From positions 2,212,501 to 2,276,500 of the forward strand of contig NZ_CP031013.1 of NCBI RefSeq assembly GCF_003711205.1: a stretch of DNA of 64,000 nt, read 5' to 3'. The translations under genes were made by a program, and so were the position numbers. The notes under the pieces are model-generated. The model did not search any database. It had not been told where the DNA came from and saw nothing but the letters and a program-made list of their open reading frames with translations. This document shows positions 18,852 to 30,100 of this stretch, piece after piece. Source of the stretch: Polaromonas sp. SP1 (GTDB lineage: Bacteria; Pseudomonadota; Gammaproteobacteria; Burkholderiales; Burkholderiaceae_C). Within the stretch, counting starts at the first letter, position 1; each line of letters begins with the position of its first letter.

Positions 18852-19973
18852 TCAAAGCCCGCTGTTCGCGGTTTCCAGTTCGGCCAGCAATTCGGCCCCG
18901 CGCGCCACTTGCAGCGCGGTGACGACATCGCCCATGTCGCCTTCCATGATGGCCAGCAGCTTGTACAGCGTCAGGTTGATGCGGTGATCGGTCAGGCGGC
19001 CTTGCGGGAAGTTGTAGGTGCGGATGCGGTCGCTGCGGTCGCCGCTGCCGATCAGGCCCTTGCGCATGGCGGCGTCTTTGGCGGCGCGCTCGGAGCGGTC
19101 TTTTTCGTGGATGCGCGCGGTCAGCACCTTGAGCGCCTGCGCCTTGTTGCTGTGCTGGCTGCGGCCTTCCTGGCATTCGGCGACGATGCCCGTCGGCAAG
19201 TGCGTGATGCGCACGGCCGAATCGGTCTTGTTGATATGCTGGCCGCCGGCGCCGCTGGCGCGGTAGGTATCGATGCGCAGGTCGGCCGGGTTGATCTGGA
19301 TGGCCACGGCCTCATCAGGCTCGGGCAGCACGGCCACGGTGCAGGCGCTGGTGTGGATACGGCCCTGCGTTTCGGTCGCCGGCACGCGCTGCACGCGGTG
19401 GCCGCCTGACTCAAACCGCAGCTTGCCGTAAACGCCCACGCCCATCACGTCCAGCGGCCCGTCGATGCGCAGCACCACTTCCTTGAAGCCGCCCAGCTCG
19501 CTTGGCGACTCGCTGATGATCTCCACCTGCCAGCGGTTGCGCTCGGCAAAACGGGTGTACATGCGGCACAGGTCGCCGGCAAACAGCGCCGACTCGTCAC
19601 CGCCCGTGCCCGCGCGGATTTCGATAAAAGCCGCCCGGGCGTCGTCCGGGTCCTTGGGAATCAGCATCAGCTGCAGGGCTTCGTCGATCTGCGCGATATC
19701 GGCTTTGGCCGCGGCGATCTCTTCTTCGGCCATCGCCGTCATTTCAGGGTCGTTTTTGGCCTCTGCCAGCATGCCCTCGGCGCCGGCCAGGTCGGCCTCG
19801 CGGGTGGTGAGGCGCATGTACTGCTCGGCGATCACGCTGGCTTCGGCGTGCTCACGCGTCAGGGTGCGAAAGCGGTTCAGGTCGCTCACCACGTCGCTGG
19901 CGGACAGCAGCGCATCCAGCTCGTGCAGGCGCAGAAGCTGGCGGTCCAGGGTTTGGCGGAGAAAGGGTTTCAT
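18852..19973 (-). CDS. prfA: Peptide chain release factor 1
   Basis: RF1 reads UAA and UAG stop codons and triggers peptide release on the ribosome. The 373-aa protein has the catalytic loop [18 protein letters not shown]. The length is slightly above the usual 357-360, through an N-terminal and central stretch. The start ATG gives [19 protein letters not shown]. It lies between hemA and prmC on the minus strand, a widely conserved order. The GGQ Gln is the target of the PrmC methylase encoded next door. Confidence 0.97.
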   Translation of the reverse strand: MKPFLRQTLDRQLLRLHELDALLSASDVVSDLNRFRTLTREHAEASVIAEQYMRLTTREADLAGAEGMLAEAKNDPEMTAMAEEEIAAAKADIAQIDEALQLMLIPKDPDDARAAFIEIRAGTGGDESALFAGDLCRMYTRFAERNRWQVEIISESPSELGGFKEVVLRIDGPLDVMGVGVYGKLRFESGGHRVQRVPATETQGRIHTSACTVAVLPEPDEAVAIQINPADLRIDTYRASGAGGQHINKTDSAVRITHLPTGIVAECQEGRSQHSNKAQALKVLTARIHEKDRSERAAKDAAMRKGLIGSGDRSDRIRTYNFPQGRLTDHRINLTLYKLLAIMEGDMGDVVTALQVARGAELLAELETANSGL

Positions 19974-20079
19974 GACGATGGAAAAAGCAAAAGGGATTCA
20001 GGGCGACGACGGGCGGCGAGGGCGCTGCCAGACGTCAGCAGGTGTGGCGGCAGTCGCAGCCACGGCGCAGCGGCGGCCG

Positions 20080-21369
20080 CTAACGCTCTTTGTCGTCGGG
20101 CTGGACTTTGGGCAACTGGCCGCGCAGGAACAGCCGTGAGACGGCTTGCGCCGTGGCTTCGCGGCTGCTGGCATCGCCCGCATGCAATTCGGCCAAAGTG
20201 CCGTGCAGCATTTTCTGGGTCAGGCCGCGGGTCAGCGCGTCCAGCACGGTGTCGATGGGCTCGCCCCGGGCCAGCAGCTTTTTGGCGCGCACGATTTCGG
20301 CGGCGCGCCACTCGTCGGTCTGCGCATTGAGTTGCTGGATCAGCGGCACGCTGCGGCGTTGGCCCAGCCAGTGCATGAAGTTCTGCACGCCGGCGTCGAT
20401 GATGACTTCGGCCTGCGCCACGGCGGCCTGGCGGCTGTCCTTGCCGGTCTGCACCACGTGGGCCAGGTCGTCGACGGTGTAGAGGTAGATATCGGGCAGG
20501 GCCTTGACTTCGGGCTCGATGTCACGCGGCACGGCCAGGTCGACCATGAACATCGGGCGATGCTTGCGCAGCTTCACGGCGCGCTCGACGGCGCCCAGGC
20601 CGATGATGGGCAGCGTGCTGGCGGTGCAGCTGATGACCGCGTCGAATTCATGCAGGCGGCTGGGCAGGTCGGCCAGGCGCATCACTTCGGCGCCAAAGCG
20701 GCCGGCCAGCTTTTCGCCGCGCTCCAGCGTGCGGTTGGCAATCGCCATGGCCTTGGGGTTTTTGGCGGCGAAGTGGGTGGCCGCCAGGTCGATCATTTCG
20801 CCCGCACCGACAAACAGCACCTTGATGTCGCTCAAATCTTCAAACAGCTGACCAGCCAGCCGCACGCTGGCCGCCGCCATGCTGATGCTGTGCGCGCCGA
20901 TTTCGGTGCTGCTGCGCACTTCCTTGGCCACGGCAAAGGAGCGCTGAAAGAGTTGATGCAGGGTGGTGCCCATGGCGCCCGCATCTTCGGCGGCGCGCAC
21001 GGCGTCTTTCATCTGGCCGAGGATTTGCGGCTCGCCCAGCACCATGGAATCCAGCCCGCTGGCCACCCGGAAGGCGTGGCGGGCGACCTGGTCGCCCTGC
21101 AGGGTGTAGGCATGCGAGCGCAGCAGGGCGGGCGAAACGCCGCCGCTGTGGGCCAGCCAGTCCAGCGTGTGGTCCAGGTCGGTTTTTTCGCCGGCGCAGT
21201 AGATCTCGGTGCGGTTGCAGGTGGAGAGCAGTGTGGCCTCAGGCTGGCGCGCCAGCGACGCGCGCAGGGCGCGCAAAGTGGGCTCGACCTGGTCCAGGGC
21301 GTAGGCGAACCGGCCGCGCAAATCGAGCGGTGCGGTGGTGTGGTTTAGCCCAAGGGCCCAGACTGACAT
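20080..21369 (-). CDS. hemA: Glutamyl-tRNA reductase
   Basis: HemA reduces glutamyl-tRNA to glutamate-1-semialdehyde with NADPH, the committed step of tetrapyrrole synthesis by the C5 route. The ATG at 21369 gives [20 protein letters not shown], the family start, and 429 aa. The catalytic Cys lies in [10 protein letters not shown], and [20 protein letters not shown] is the next hallmark. The GGAGG Shine-Dalgarno-like sequence touches the ATG with almost no spacing, and a TATAAT sits directly before it, so the transcript may be nearly leaderless. It heads the hemA-prfA-prmC-grxD group. Confidence 0.96.
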   Translation of the reverse strand: MSVWALGLNHTTAPLDLRGRFAYALDQVEPTLRALRASLARQPEATLLSTCNRTEIYCAGEKTDLDHTLDWLAHSGGVSPALLRSHAYTLQGDQVARHAFRVASGLDSMVLGEPQILGQMKDAVRAAEDAGAMGTTLHQLFQRSFAVAKEVRSSTEIGAHSISMAAASVRLAGQLFEDLSDIKVLFVGAGEMIDLAATHFAAKNPKAMAIANRTLERGEKLAGRFGAEVMRLADLPSRLHEFDAVISCTASTLPIIGLGAVERAVKLRKHRPMFMVDLAVPRDIEPEVKALPDIYLYTVDDLAHVVQTGKDSRQAAVAQAEVIIDAGVQNFMHWLGQRRSVPLIQQLNAQTDEWRAAEIVRAKKLLARGEPIDTVLDALTRGLTQKMLHGTLAELHAGDASSREATAQAVSRLFLRGQLPKVQPDDKER

Positions 21370-21381
21370 CCTCCGATTATA
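21370..21381 (-). promoter_or_regulatory. TATAAT and GGAGG abutting the hemA start
   Basis: On the minus strand the order is TATAAT (21381-21376), CGGAGG (21375-21370), then ATG. If the TATAAT is a real -10, transcription would begin at or just after the start codon. A better-placed promoter further upstream is not obvious. Confidence 0.35.
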
Positions 21382-21493
21382 AAATTGAAGCGGTCGGGCC
21401 GGTACAAAGCAGGCACAAAGGCCGGACAATCGCCCCGATAGCCATTTTTTCGGGCTTTTTGACCCCCGGCGACTTTCAACCACCCGCACGCGC

Positions 21494-21784
21494 ATGACCT
21501 TCTACCTGCTGGCCAACCACCTGCTCAACCTTGTCCTGCCGGCTGCCGCCGTTGCGCTGCTGCTGGTATTGGCCACGCAGCTGATGGGCGGGGTTTTCAA
21601 GTCAAAAAGGCCTCTAGCCCATACGTGGTATGGGCAGGCAGCTATTGTTTTTGTAGCAAACGTGCTGGTGTTGGTGGCCGGGCTGGTGTTCTTCGGCCAT
21701 GACGGGAAGATGCTGACCTATGCCGCGATGGTGGTTGGGGCGGCGCTGTGTCAGTGGGCGGTACTGGGCGCGTGGCGCGCCTGA
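21494..21784 (+). CDS. Small integral membrane protein, unknown function
   Basis: The 96-aa protein has three likely membrane segments (about residues 8-32, 47-66 and 73-93). It is divergent from hemA with a gap of about 125 bases. Residues roughly 37-56 ([19 protein letters not shown]) are encoded by a complete family A repeat read in frame (21604-21661), so part of the second membrane segment may derive from the element. I do not recognise a functional family. It ends five bases before the convergent ugpQ stop. Confidence 0.6.
   Translation: MTFYLLANHLLNLVLPAAAVALLLVLATQLMGGVFKSKRPLAHTWYGQAAIVFVANVLVLVAGLVFFGHDGKMLTYAAMVVGAALCQWAVLGAWRA
21604..21661 (+). repeat. Dispersed short repeat, family A, in frame in a membrane protein gene
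   Basis: The copy reads AGGCCTCTAGCCCATA, a GGTATGGGC palindrome partner, then GCAGCTATTGTTTTTGTAGC and AAAC. It lies wholly inside the 96-aa membrane protein gene, in a frame where the CTCTAGCC stop is avoided (CCT CTA GCC). Confidence 0.75.
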
Positions 21785-21788
21785 AAGC

Positions 21789-22541
21789 CTAGTCGGGCTT
21801 GAAGACGTCCACCGCGTCCGTGATGATGCCGTCGGTGCCCAGCGCCAGCAGCCGCTGCACATTCGCCTCGTCATTCACCGTATAGCTCAGCAGCTTGAAG
21901 CTGGCTTTTTTGGCCTGGGCCACGGTGTCGGCATTCCAGAGCTTGTGGTTGCAGACGATGGCGACACAGCCCAAGCCTGTTGCCGTTGCCAGCCAGTTGG
22001 CGGGGAGTTGGTCCAGTAGCAGGCCGCGCGGCAACTGGGGCTGGGCGCGCCTGGCGGCCTCCAGCGACGGCGGCTGGAAGGATGTCAGCAGCGGCGGAAC
22101 CGCCGTCCCTTGCCACAGCCGGGCCGCCTCATTGGCCACCACTGTGCCGGTACGAGCCTCGGCACCCGGCGTGGGCTTGATCTCGATGTTCAGGAAATAG
22201 CCCTTGTCCAGGCAAAAACGGGCAATGCGCTCAAAGCTGGCCAGGCCCTCCGCGGCAAACGCCGGCGAATGCCAGCCACCCGCGTCCAGCTTGGCGAGTG
22301 CGTCCCAGGTCAGCTCGCTGGCCACACCTTTGCCGTTGCTGGTGCGCTCCAGTGTCGCGTCGTGCAGCAAGAAGGGGATGCCGTCGGCGCTCAGCTTCAC
22401 GTCGCACTCGAACATGCGGTAGCCGTGGCTGGCGCCCAGCATGAAGGAGGCGAGGGTGTTTTCAGGCGCCAGCTTGCCGGCGCCGCGGTGCGCCACCCAG
22501 CGCGGGTAGGGCCAATTGGCGGCGGATACGGGATTTGTCAT
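21789..22541 (-). CDS. ugpQ: Glycerophosphodiester phosphodiesterase UgpQ
   Basis: UgpQ hydrolyses glycerophosphodiesters, released from phospholipids, to sn-glycerol-3-phosphate and an alcohol. The 250-aa protein has the GDPD catalytic pattern: VAHRGAGKLAPENTLASF near the start, then FECDVKLSADGIPFLLHDAT with the metal-binding Glu/Asp and catalytic His. No signal peptide is seen, so it acts in the cytosol like E. coli UgpQ. It is the last gene of the ugpB-ugpA-ugpE-ugpC-ugpQ operon and follows ugpC by 33 bases. Confidence 0.95.
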   Translation of the reverse strand: MTNPVSAANWPYPRWVAHRGAGKLAPENTLASFMLGASHGYRMFECDVKLSADGIPFLLHDATLERTSNGKGVASELTWDALAKLDAGGWHSPAFAAEGLASFERIARFCLDKGYFLNIEIKPTPGAEARTGTVVANEAARLWQGTAVPPLLTSFQPPSLEAARRAQPQLPRGLLLDQLPANWLATATGLGCVAIVCNHKLWNADTVAQAKKASFKLLSYTVNDEANVQRLLALGTDGIITDAVDVFKPD

Positions 22542-22574
22542 GGGGTCAAGACCTATCGAGACGAAAGCCGAAAG

Positions 22575-23594
<1,020 letters not shown>

Positions 23595-23611
23595 TGAGAT
23601 TACCTGTGTTG

Positions 23612-23701
23612 GTTTTAATTCAAGCGGACGCCGCGGAACCGGCTTTGCCGGGCCGCTGGTGGCGCCCCCTGGGGGAGGCGCCGAAGGCGCTTCGGGGGAG
23701 G
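23612..23701. repeat. GC-rich palindromic repeat, family B-like, inside the ugp operon
   Basis: The copy includes CCGCGGAACCGGCTTTGCCG, GGCGCCCCCTGGGGGAGGCG and a GCGCCGAAGGCGC hairpin. It fills the ugpE-ugpC gap. The right half differs from the ACACGCAGTGAGC type seen at 2918, 33787 and 56761. Confidence 0.55.
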
Positions 23702-23702
23702 A

Positions 23703-24554
23703 TCATTTCTCGGTATCGACCAGGCCCTTGACGAACCATTTCTGCATCAGCACCACCACCAGCGCGGGCGGCAGCATCGCCAAAATGGCGGTGGCCATGA
23801 CCACGTTCCATTCGTTCTGGCCGTCGCCGCCGGCGATCATGCGTTTGATACCCACGACCACCGGGTACATGTCTTCACTCGTCGTGGCCAGCAGCGGCCA
23901 GAGGTACTGGTTCCAGCCGTAGATGAACTGGATCACGAAGAGCGCGGCGATGGAGGTTTTCGACAGCGGCAGCAGCACATCAAAGAAAAACCGCATCGGG
24001 CTGGCGCCGTCCATGCGTGAGGCTTCGGTGAGTTCGTCGGGCACCGTCAGGAAGAACTGGCGGAACAAAAAGGTCGCCGTCGCCGAGGCGATCAGCGGCA
24101 CCGTCAGGCCCGCATAGGTGTTGAGCATGTTCAGGTCCGACAGCACCTTGTAGGTGGGCAGGATGCGCACCTCCACCGGCAGCATCAGCGTGATGAAGAT
24201 GGCCCAGAAGCAGGTCTTCTTGAACGGGAAGCGGAAGTACACGATGGCGAAGGCCGACAGCAGCGAGATGGTGATCTTGCCGATGGCAATCACCATTGCC
24301 GTGACAAAGCTGACCCACATCATGTGCGCCACCGGGGCATTGGAGCCGGCCGCCGATTCGCGGCCGAACAGTGCCGCCTTGTAGCTGTCGATCATGTTGG
24401 TGCCCGGCAGCAAAGGCATGGGCGCCTGCACGATTTCCTGCGCCGTGTGGGTCGAGGCCACAAAGGCCAGGTAGAGGGGAAAGGCGACGATGAAGACGCC
24501 CAGGATCACGATCACATGGGCAAGGATGCCGTGGGTTCCGCGTTTTTCAACCAT
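23703..24554 (-). CDS. ugpE: sn-Glycerol-3-phosphate ABC transporter permease UgpE
   Basis: UgpE is one of the two inner-membrane permeases of the glycerol-3-phosphate importer. The 283-aa protein has six membrane segments and the cytoplasmic EAA loop EASRMDGASPMRFFFDVLLP, which docks on UgpC. The start ATG gives MVEKRGTHGILAHVIVILG. It follows ugpA by 36 bases. The family is the MalG-like carbohydrate permeases; the substrate is inferred from the operon. Confidence 0.95.
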   Translation of the reverse strand: MVEKRGTHGILAHVIVILGVFIVAFPLYLAFVASTHTAQEIVQAPMPLLPGTNMIDSYKAALFGRESAAGSNAPVAHMMWVSFVTAMVIAIGKITISLLSAFAIVYFRFPFKKTCFWAIFITLMLPVEVRILPTYKVLSDLNMLNTYAGLTVPLIASATATFLFRQFFLTVPDELTEASRMDGASPMRFFFDVLLPLSKTSIAALFVIQFIYGWNQYLWPLLATTSEDMYPVVVGIKRMIAGGDGQNEWNVVMATAILAMLPPALVVVLMQKWFVKGLVDTEK

Positions 24555-24590
24555 GGTGGACTCCCGTCGTGTTTTTTGTTGTCGTTTTCA

Positions 24591-25472
24591 TCAGTATTGG
24601 ACTTTCTTCTCGACGTAGCGGAACTGGATGACCGTGAGCGCCACCACGATCACCATCAGCACCACCGACTGCGCGGCCGAGCCGCCCAGGTCCATGGCCT
24701 TGAAGCCGTCGTAATACACCTTGTAGACCAGGATGGCCGTGTCCTTGCCCGGCCCGCCCTGCGTGGCGGCGTCGACGATGGCAAAGGTGTCGAAGAAGGC
24801 ATAAACCACGTTGATGACCAGCAGGAAGAAGGTCGTGGGCGAGAGCAGCGGGAACTGGATGCTCCAGAAGCGGCGCCAGGGTTTGGCACCGTCAATCGCG
24901 GCGGCTTCAATCAGCGACTTGGGAATTGACTGCAGCCCTGCCAGGAAGAACAGGAAGTTGTACGAGATCTGCTTCCACACCGAAGCCATCACGATCAGCG
25001 TCATGGCGTGGCCCGAATCGAGCAAATGGTTCCAGTTGATGCCTATCTTGCCCAGCGCATAGGCGACCACGCCCAGTGAAGGCGAGAACATGAACACCCA
25101 CAACACGGCCGCCACGGCGGGGGCCACGGCGTAGGGCAGCACCAGCATGGTCTTGTAGAACATGCCGCCGCGCACGATGCGGTCGGCAAAAACGGCCAGC
25201 ACCAGCGACAGGCTGATGCCAATGCCGGCGACCATCACCGAGAAAAACGCGGTGGTCTTGAAAGACTCCACATAGCTCGGGTCGTCCAGCAATTGCCTGA
25301 AGTTGGCCAGCCCGACAAATTCGACGGAGGTGCCGAAAGGGTCTTGCTGCTGCAGCGACTGCAGCAGGGCCTGCGCCGCCGGCCAGAAGAAGAACACCAG
25401 AATGACCGCCATTTGCGGCAGCAGCAGCAGCCAGGGCAGCCAGCTGGATCGAAAGACAACGCGTTTTTCCAT
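24591..25472 (-). CDS. ugpA: sn-Glycerol-3-phosphate ABC transporter permease UgpA
   Basis: UgpA is the second permease of the importer. It has about six membrane segments and the EAA loop [21 protein letters not shown] place the start at the ATG at 25472 ([19 protein letters not shown], 293 aa) because GAAGG lies a few bases upstream; an in-frame TTG 18 bases earlier is possible but weaker. It lies between ugpB and ugpE. A GC-rich repeat-like stretch separates it from ugpB. Confidence 0.95.
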   Translation of the reverse strand: MEKRVVFRSSWLPWLLLLPQMAVILVFFFWPAAQALLQSLQQQDPFGTSVEFVGLANFRQLLDDPSYVESFKTTAFFSVMVAGIGISLSLVLAVFADRIVRGGMFYKTMLVLPYAVAPAVAAVLWVFMFSPSLGVVAYALGKIGINWNHLLDSGHAMTLIVMASVWKQISYNFLFFLAGLQSIPKSLIEAAAIDGAKPWRRFWSIQFPLLSPTTFFLLVINVVYAFFDTFAIVDAATQGGPGKDTAILVYKVYYDGFKAMDLGGSAAQSVVLMVIVVALTVIQFRYVEKKVQY

Positions 25473-25526
25473 AGGGCCTTCGTTGGGCAAAATTCAGTGG
25501 CAGAAACGGGTGAGTGCTAAAACATA

Positions 25527-25600
25527 AAAACCCGCCGGGCCGTCCCCTTTGAGGGGGAGAGGGCGCAGCGGGCCGAGTTTAGCCCGCCGTGCGGGCCTGC
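25527..25600. repeat. GC-rich inverted repeat region between ugpB and ugpA
   Basis: The stretch includes CCCGCCGGGCCGTCCCCTTT, GAGGGGGAGAGGGCGCAGCG and GTTTAGCCCGCCG. It resembles a shortened family B element. In a binding-protein-first ABC operon such hairpins often stabilise the upstream mRNA or attenuate transcription, so a role in giving more UgpB than UgpA is plausible but unproven. Confidence 0.4.
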
Positions 25601-25616
25601 TCTGTCTCGTGGGCGA

Positions 25617-26930
25617 TCAGCCCTTGTTGGCTTTCTGGAAGCGCTCAAGCTGCTCGTTGCCGCGCTTGACGATGGACTCCAGCGCTTCCTTGGCGGTCTT
25701 CTTGCCGTTCCAGACCTGTTCGAGTTCTTCGTCCTCGATGGCGCGGATCTGCACGTAGTTGCCCAGGCGGATGCCGCGGCTCTTGTCGGTCACCTTGCGG
25801 ATCATCTGCGTAACCGCGACGTCGGTGCCCGGGTTCTGTTTGTAGAAGCCGGATTTTTCGGTCAGGTCGTACGAAGCCATCGTCACAGGCAGGTAACCGG
25901 TGCGCTTGTGGCTGGCGGACTGCACTTCAGGGGTGGAGATGAAGCTGAAGAACTTGGCCACGCCCTTGTATTCAGCAGGCTTCTTGCCCGACATGACCCA
26001 GAGGCTGGCGCCGCCGATCACGGTGTTTTGCGGCGCGCCGGGCACGTCCTGGTAGTAAGGCAGCGGGGCCAGGCCGTAGGCGAACTTGGCATTCTTGGCC
26101 ACGTTGCCGTAAAAGCCCGACGAGGTGTTGATCATGGCGCACTCGCCCGACACAAAGCTCGCTTCAGGCACGTTGCCGCGGCCCTTGTAGACAAAGAGGC
26201 CCTGTTTGGCCATGTTGGCCAGGTTCTCGATGTGGCGCACGTGCAGCGGCGAATCCACCTTCAGTCGCGCATCCATGCCCTGCAGGCCGTTGGCCTTGGT
26301 GGCGAACTCGACGTTGTGCCAGGCCGAGAAGCTCTCGACCTGCGTCCAGTTTTGCCAGGCCGTGGTGAAGGGGCACTTGTGGCCGGAGGCCTTCAGTTTG
26401 GCGGCGGCGTTGACGACTTCAGGCCAGGTGACGGGGGCCTTGTCGGTCGGCAGGCCGGCGGCCTTGAACGCGTCCTTGTTGAAATAGAAGATGGTGGTGG
26501 AACTGTTGAACGGGAAGCTCAGCATCTGGCCGTTCGGCGCGGTGTAGTAGCCGGCGACAGCGGGGATATAGGCCTTCGGGTCGAACTTTTCGCCCGCGTC
26601 CTGCATGATCTTGCCGACCGGGACGATGGCGCCCTTGCTGGCCTGCATCGTGGCGGTGCCCACTTCAAACACCTGCAGGATGTGCGGCGCATTGCCGGCG
26701 CGGAAGGCCGCGATGGAGGCGGTCATGGACTCGTCGTAGGTGCCCTTGAAAGTGGGGACGACCTTGTATTCCTTCTGGCTTTCGTTGAACTGCTTGGCCA
26801 GGTCGTTGACCCATTCGCCGTTGACGGCCGTCATGGAATGCCACCACTGGATCTCGGTCTGGGCCTGGCTGGCCAATGGCGCGCACAGGCCAAGGGCCGC
26901 AAAAGCGAACGCGGAAAGACGGTTTTTCAT
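25617..26930 (-). CDS. ugpB: Periplasmic sn-glycerol-3-phosphate binding protein UgpB
   Basis: UgpB captures glycerol-3-phosphate and glycerophosphodiesters in the periplasm and delivers them to UgpAE. The ATG at 26930, eight bases after AGGAG, gives a good signal peptide (MKNRLSAFAFAALGLCAPLA, cleaved after SQA) and a 437-aa precursor. The mature start TEIQWWHSMTAVNGEWVNDL is close to the E. coli protein, including the Trp-Trp-His-Ser ligand region. It is the first gene of the operon, and a possible Pho box precedes it. Confidence 0.96.
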   Translation of the reverse strand: MKNRLSAFAFAALGLCAPLASQAQTEIQWWHSMTAVNGEWVNDLAKQFNESQKEYKVVPTFKGTYDESMTASIAAFRAGNAPHILQVFEVGTATMQASKGAIVPVGKIMQDAGEKFDPKAYIPAVAGYYTAPNGQMLSFPFNSSTTIFYFNKDAFKAAGLPTDKAPVTWPEVVNAAAKLKASGHKCPFTTAWQNWTQVESFSAWHNVEFATKANGLQGMDARLKVDSPLHVRHIENLANMAKQGLFVYKGRGNVPEASFVSGECAMINTSSGFYGNVAKNAKFAYGLAPLPYYQDVPGAPQNTVIGGASLWVMSGKKPAEYKGVAKFFSFISTPEVQSASHKRTGYLPVTMASYDLTEKSGFYKQNPGTDVAVTQMIRKVTDKSRGIRLGNYVQIRAIEDEELEQVWNGKKTAKEALESIVKRGNEQLERFQKANKG

Positions 26931-26976
26931 CAAAACTCCTGGGAATTGGACGTGCTCGTGGCGCGTCAAGTTAAAC

Positions 26977-27004
26977 GGGACAGTCTAAAAACTGTTTGTG
27001 ACAG
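26977..27004 (-). promoter_or_regulatory. Possible PhoB box upstream of ugpB
   Basis: On the minus strand, CTGTCAC (27004-26998) is followed 21 bases later by CTGTCCC (26983-26977). PhoB sites are 11-base direct repeats around CTGTCAT, so two repeats two turns apart fit loosely, though the middle repeat is poor. The ugp operon is a classical PhoB target in E. coli. Confidence 0.35.
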
Positions 27005-27164
27005 GCCGATTTAATCGTTTTGCGGCACTGCCGACAAGCGGGATTTCCATAAGGGCACTTATGACCTGTTGCGGCACCTTGTGCCCCGGGCGCCCCAAAT
27101 GGTGCGCTGCGGTAATATAGGGCAACAGCGCTGGACACAGGTCCGAAGCCGCTGGCTTTTCACG

Positions 27165-30100
27165 ATGAACGCCCCTACTACACTTCAAGAACTCAACGTC
27201 TTTGCCGATGACGCCAAGACCGGCGAAGCCCGCATTCGCGAGATTCCGTACAACTACACCTCGTTTTCCGACCGTGAAGTCGTCATCCGCCTGCTCGGCG
27301 AGCGCGCCTGGGACCTGCTGAACCGCCTGCGCGACGAGCGCCGCACCGGCCGCTCCGCCCGCATGCTGTACGAAGTGCTGGGCGATGTCTGGGTCGTGCA
27401 GCGCAACCCCTATTTGCAGGACGACCTGCTGGACAACCCCAAGCGGCGCAAGCTGCTGGTCGATGCCTTGCAGCACCGCCTGACCGAGGTGGAAAAACGC
27501 CGCACGCCCGATGTGGACCCGCAGCGCGACGCCATCGTGGGCGAATTGCTGGACGCGGCCCGCGGCGCCGTCGCCCGCTTCTACACCTCCTTCAGCGAGA
27601 TCTACGACCTGCGCCGCCTGACCGAGCGCAAGCTGCGCAAGCTCACGCTCAAAGACAACATCAAGTTCGACGGCCTTTCGCGCGTCTCGCATGTCACCGA
27701 TGCGACCGACTGGCGTGTCGAGTACCCGTTTGTGGTGCTCACGCCCGACACTGAAGTCGAAATGGCCGGCCTGGTCAAGGCCTGTATCGAACTGGGCCTG
27801 ACGATTGTTCCGCGCGGCGGCGGTACCGGTTACACCGGCGGGGCGATTCCGCTCACCTGGAAGTCGGCCGTCATCAACACCGAAAAGCTCGAAGCCATGA
27901 CCGAGGTCGAAATGGTCTCGCTGCCGGGCGTTGAAAAGCCGGTGGCTACCGTGTGGACCGAGGCTGGTGTGGTCACCCAGCGTGTGGCCGACGCCGCCGA
28001 ACGCGGCGGTTTTGTCTTCGCGGTTGATCCGACCTCTGCCGAAGCCTCCTGCATAGGCGGCAATATCGCGATGAACGCGGGCGGCAAGAAGGCCGTGCTA
28101 TGGGGCACTGCGCTGGACAACCTCGCTTCATGGCGCATGGTCACCCCCGAGGCCCAGTGGCTGGAAGTCACGCGCGTGGGCCACAACCTCGGCAAGATCC
28201 ACGACGCCGAGATGGCCAGCTTTGAGCTGCAGTACTTCGAAGCCGACGGCAAGACCCCCATCCGCACCGAGCGGCTGGACATTCCCGGCAAGACCTTCCG
28301 CAAGGAAGGCTTGGGCAAAGACGTCACCGACAAGTTCCTGAGCGGCCTGCCCGGCATCCAGAAAGAAGGCTGTGACGGCCTCATCACCAGCGCACGCTGG
28401 ATCGTGCACCGCATGCCGGCGCACACCCGCACGGTCTGCCTGGAGTTCTTCGGCAACGCCAAGGACGCGGTGCCCAGCATCGTCGAGATCAAGGATTTCA
28501 TGTTCGCCGAGCAAAAGCGCGGCGGCGCCATCCTGGCGGGTCTCGAGCACCTGGACGACCGCTACCTGAAGGCGGTCGGCTACGCGACCAAATCGAAAAA
28601 GCACGGCGGCCTGCCGAAGATGGTGCTGTTTGGCGACATTGCGGGCGACGACGCCGATGCCGTGGCGCGCGCCACGTCGGAAGTCGTGCGCATTGCCAAC
28701 TCGCGCCACGGCGAAGGTTTTATTGCCATCAGCCCCGATGCCCGCAAGAAATTCTGGCTGGACCGCAAACGCACCGCGGCGATCTCCAAGCACACCAACG
28801 CCTTCAAGATCAATGAAGACGTGGTGATCCCTTTGCCCCGCATGGCCGAGTACACCGACGGCATCGAGCAGATCAATATCGAGCTCAGCCTGGCCAACAA
28901 GATTCGCCTGTGCGACGAGCTGGAGGCTTTTTTCCTCAAGGGCAACCTGCCGCTGGGCAAATCGGACGATGCCAACGACATTCCCTCGGCCGAGCTGCTG
29001 GAAGACCGCGTGGGCCAGGCGCTGGCGCTGATCGCTGAGGTGCGTACGCTCTGGTCCGGCTGGCTGGCCGGTGTGGCAACGCTGTTCCCGCAGCTGCAGG
29101 ACCACTCGCTGCGCGCCAGCTGGAAAACCGATATCCGCGCCAAACTGCAGGCGATTTTTTCGGGCGGCGCGTTCTTGCCGATTCTTGAAGAATGCAATGC
29201 CATCCACAAGCGCGTGCTCAAGGGCCGCGTCTGGGCGGCGCTGCACATGCATGCCGGCGACGGTAATGTGCACACCAACCTGCCCGTCAACAGCGACGAT
29301 TACGAGATGCTGCAGACCGCGCATGTGGCCGTGGCGCGCATCATGGTGCTGGCCCGCTCGCTGGACGGCGTGATCTCCGGCGAACACGGCATCGGCATCA
29401 CCAAGCTCGAATTCCTGACCGACGAAGAGCTGCGGCCCTTCACCGAATACAAACAAAAGGTGGATCCGGAAGGGCGCTTCAACAAAGGCAAGTTGCTACG
29501 AAATCAGGAGCAACATGCTCATGAAGGACGTGGGCTGCAGGCCAAAAACACTGAAAAATCAGTTTTGCACGCCGACCTGACCAACGCCTACACACCCAGC
29601 TTCGGCCTGATGGGGCACGAGTCGCTGATCATGCAGCAGTCCGATATCGGCGCCATCGCCGACAGCGTGAAAGACTGCCTGCGATGCGGCAAGTGCAAAC
29701 CGGTGTGCGCCACCCACGTGCCGCGCGCCAACCTGCTCTACAGCCCGCGCAACAAGATTCTTGCCACCTCGCTTCTGGTCGAAGCTTTCCTGTACGAGGA
29801 GCAAACCCGCCGCGGCGTGAGCATCAAGCACTGGGAAGAGTTCGAGGACGTGGCTGACCACTGCACGGTCTGCCACAAGTGCCTGACGCCTTGCCCGGTG
29901 GACATCGACTTCGGCGAAGTCTCGATGAACATGCGCAACCTGCTGCGCAAGATGGGGCAAAAGTCCTTCAGGCCCGGCAACGCCGCCGCCATGATTTTCC
30001 TGAACGCCACCAGCCCGCAGACCATCAAGTTCATGCGCGGCGCCATGGTGGACGTGGGCTTCAAGGCGCAGCGCCTGGCCAACGACCTGATGCGCCGGCT

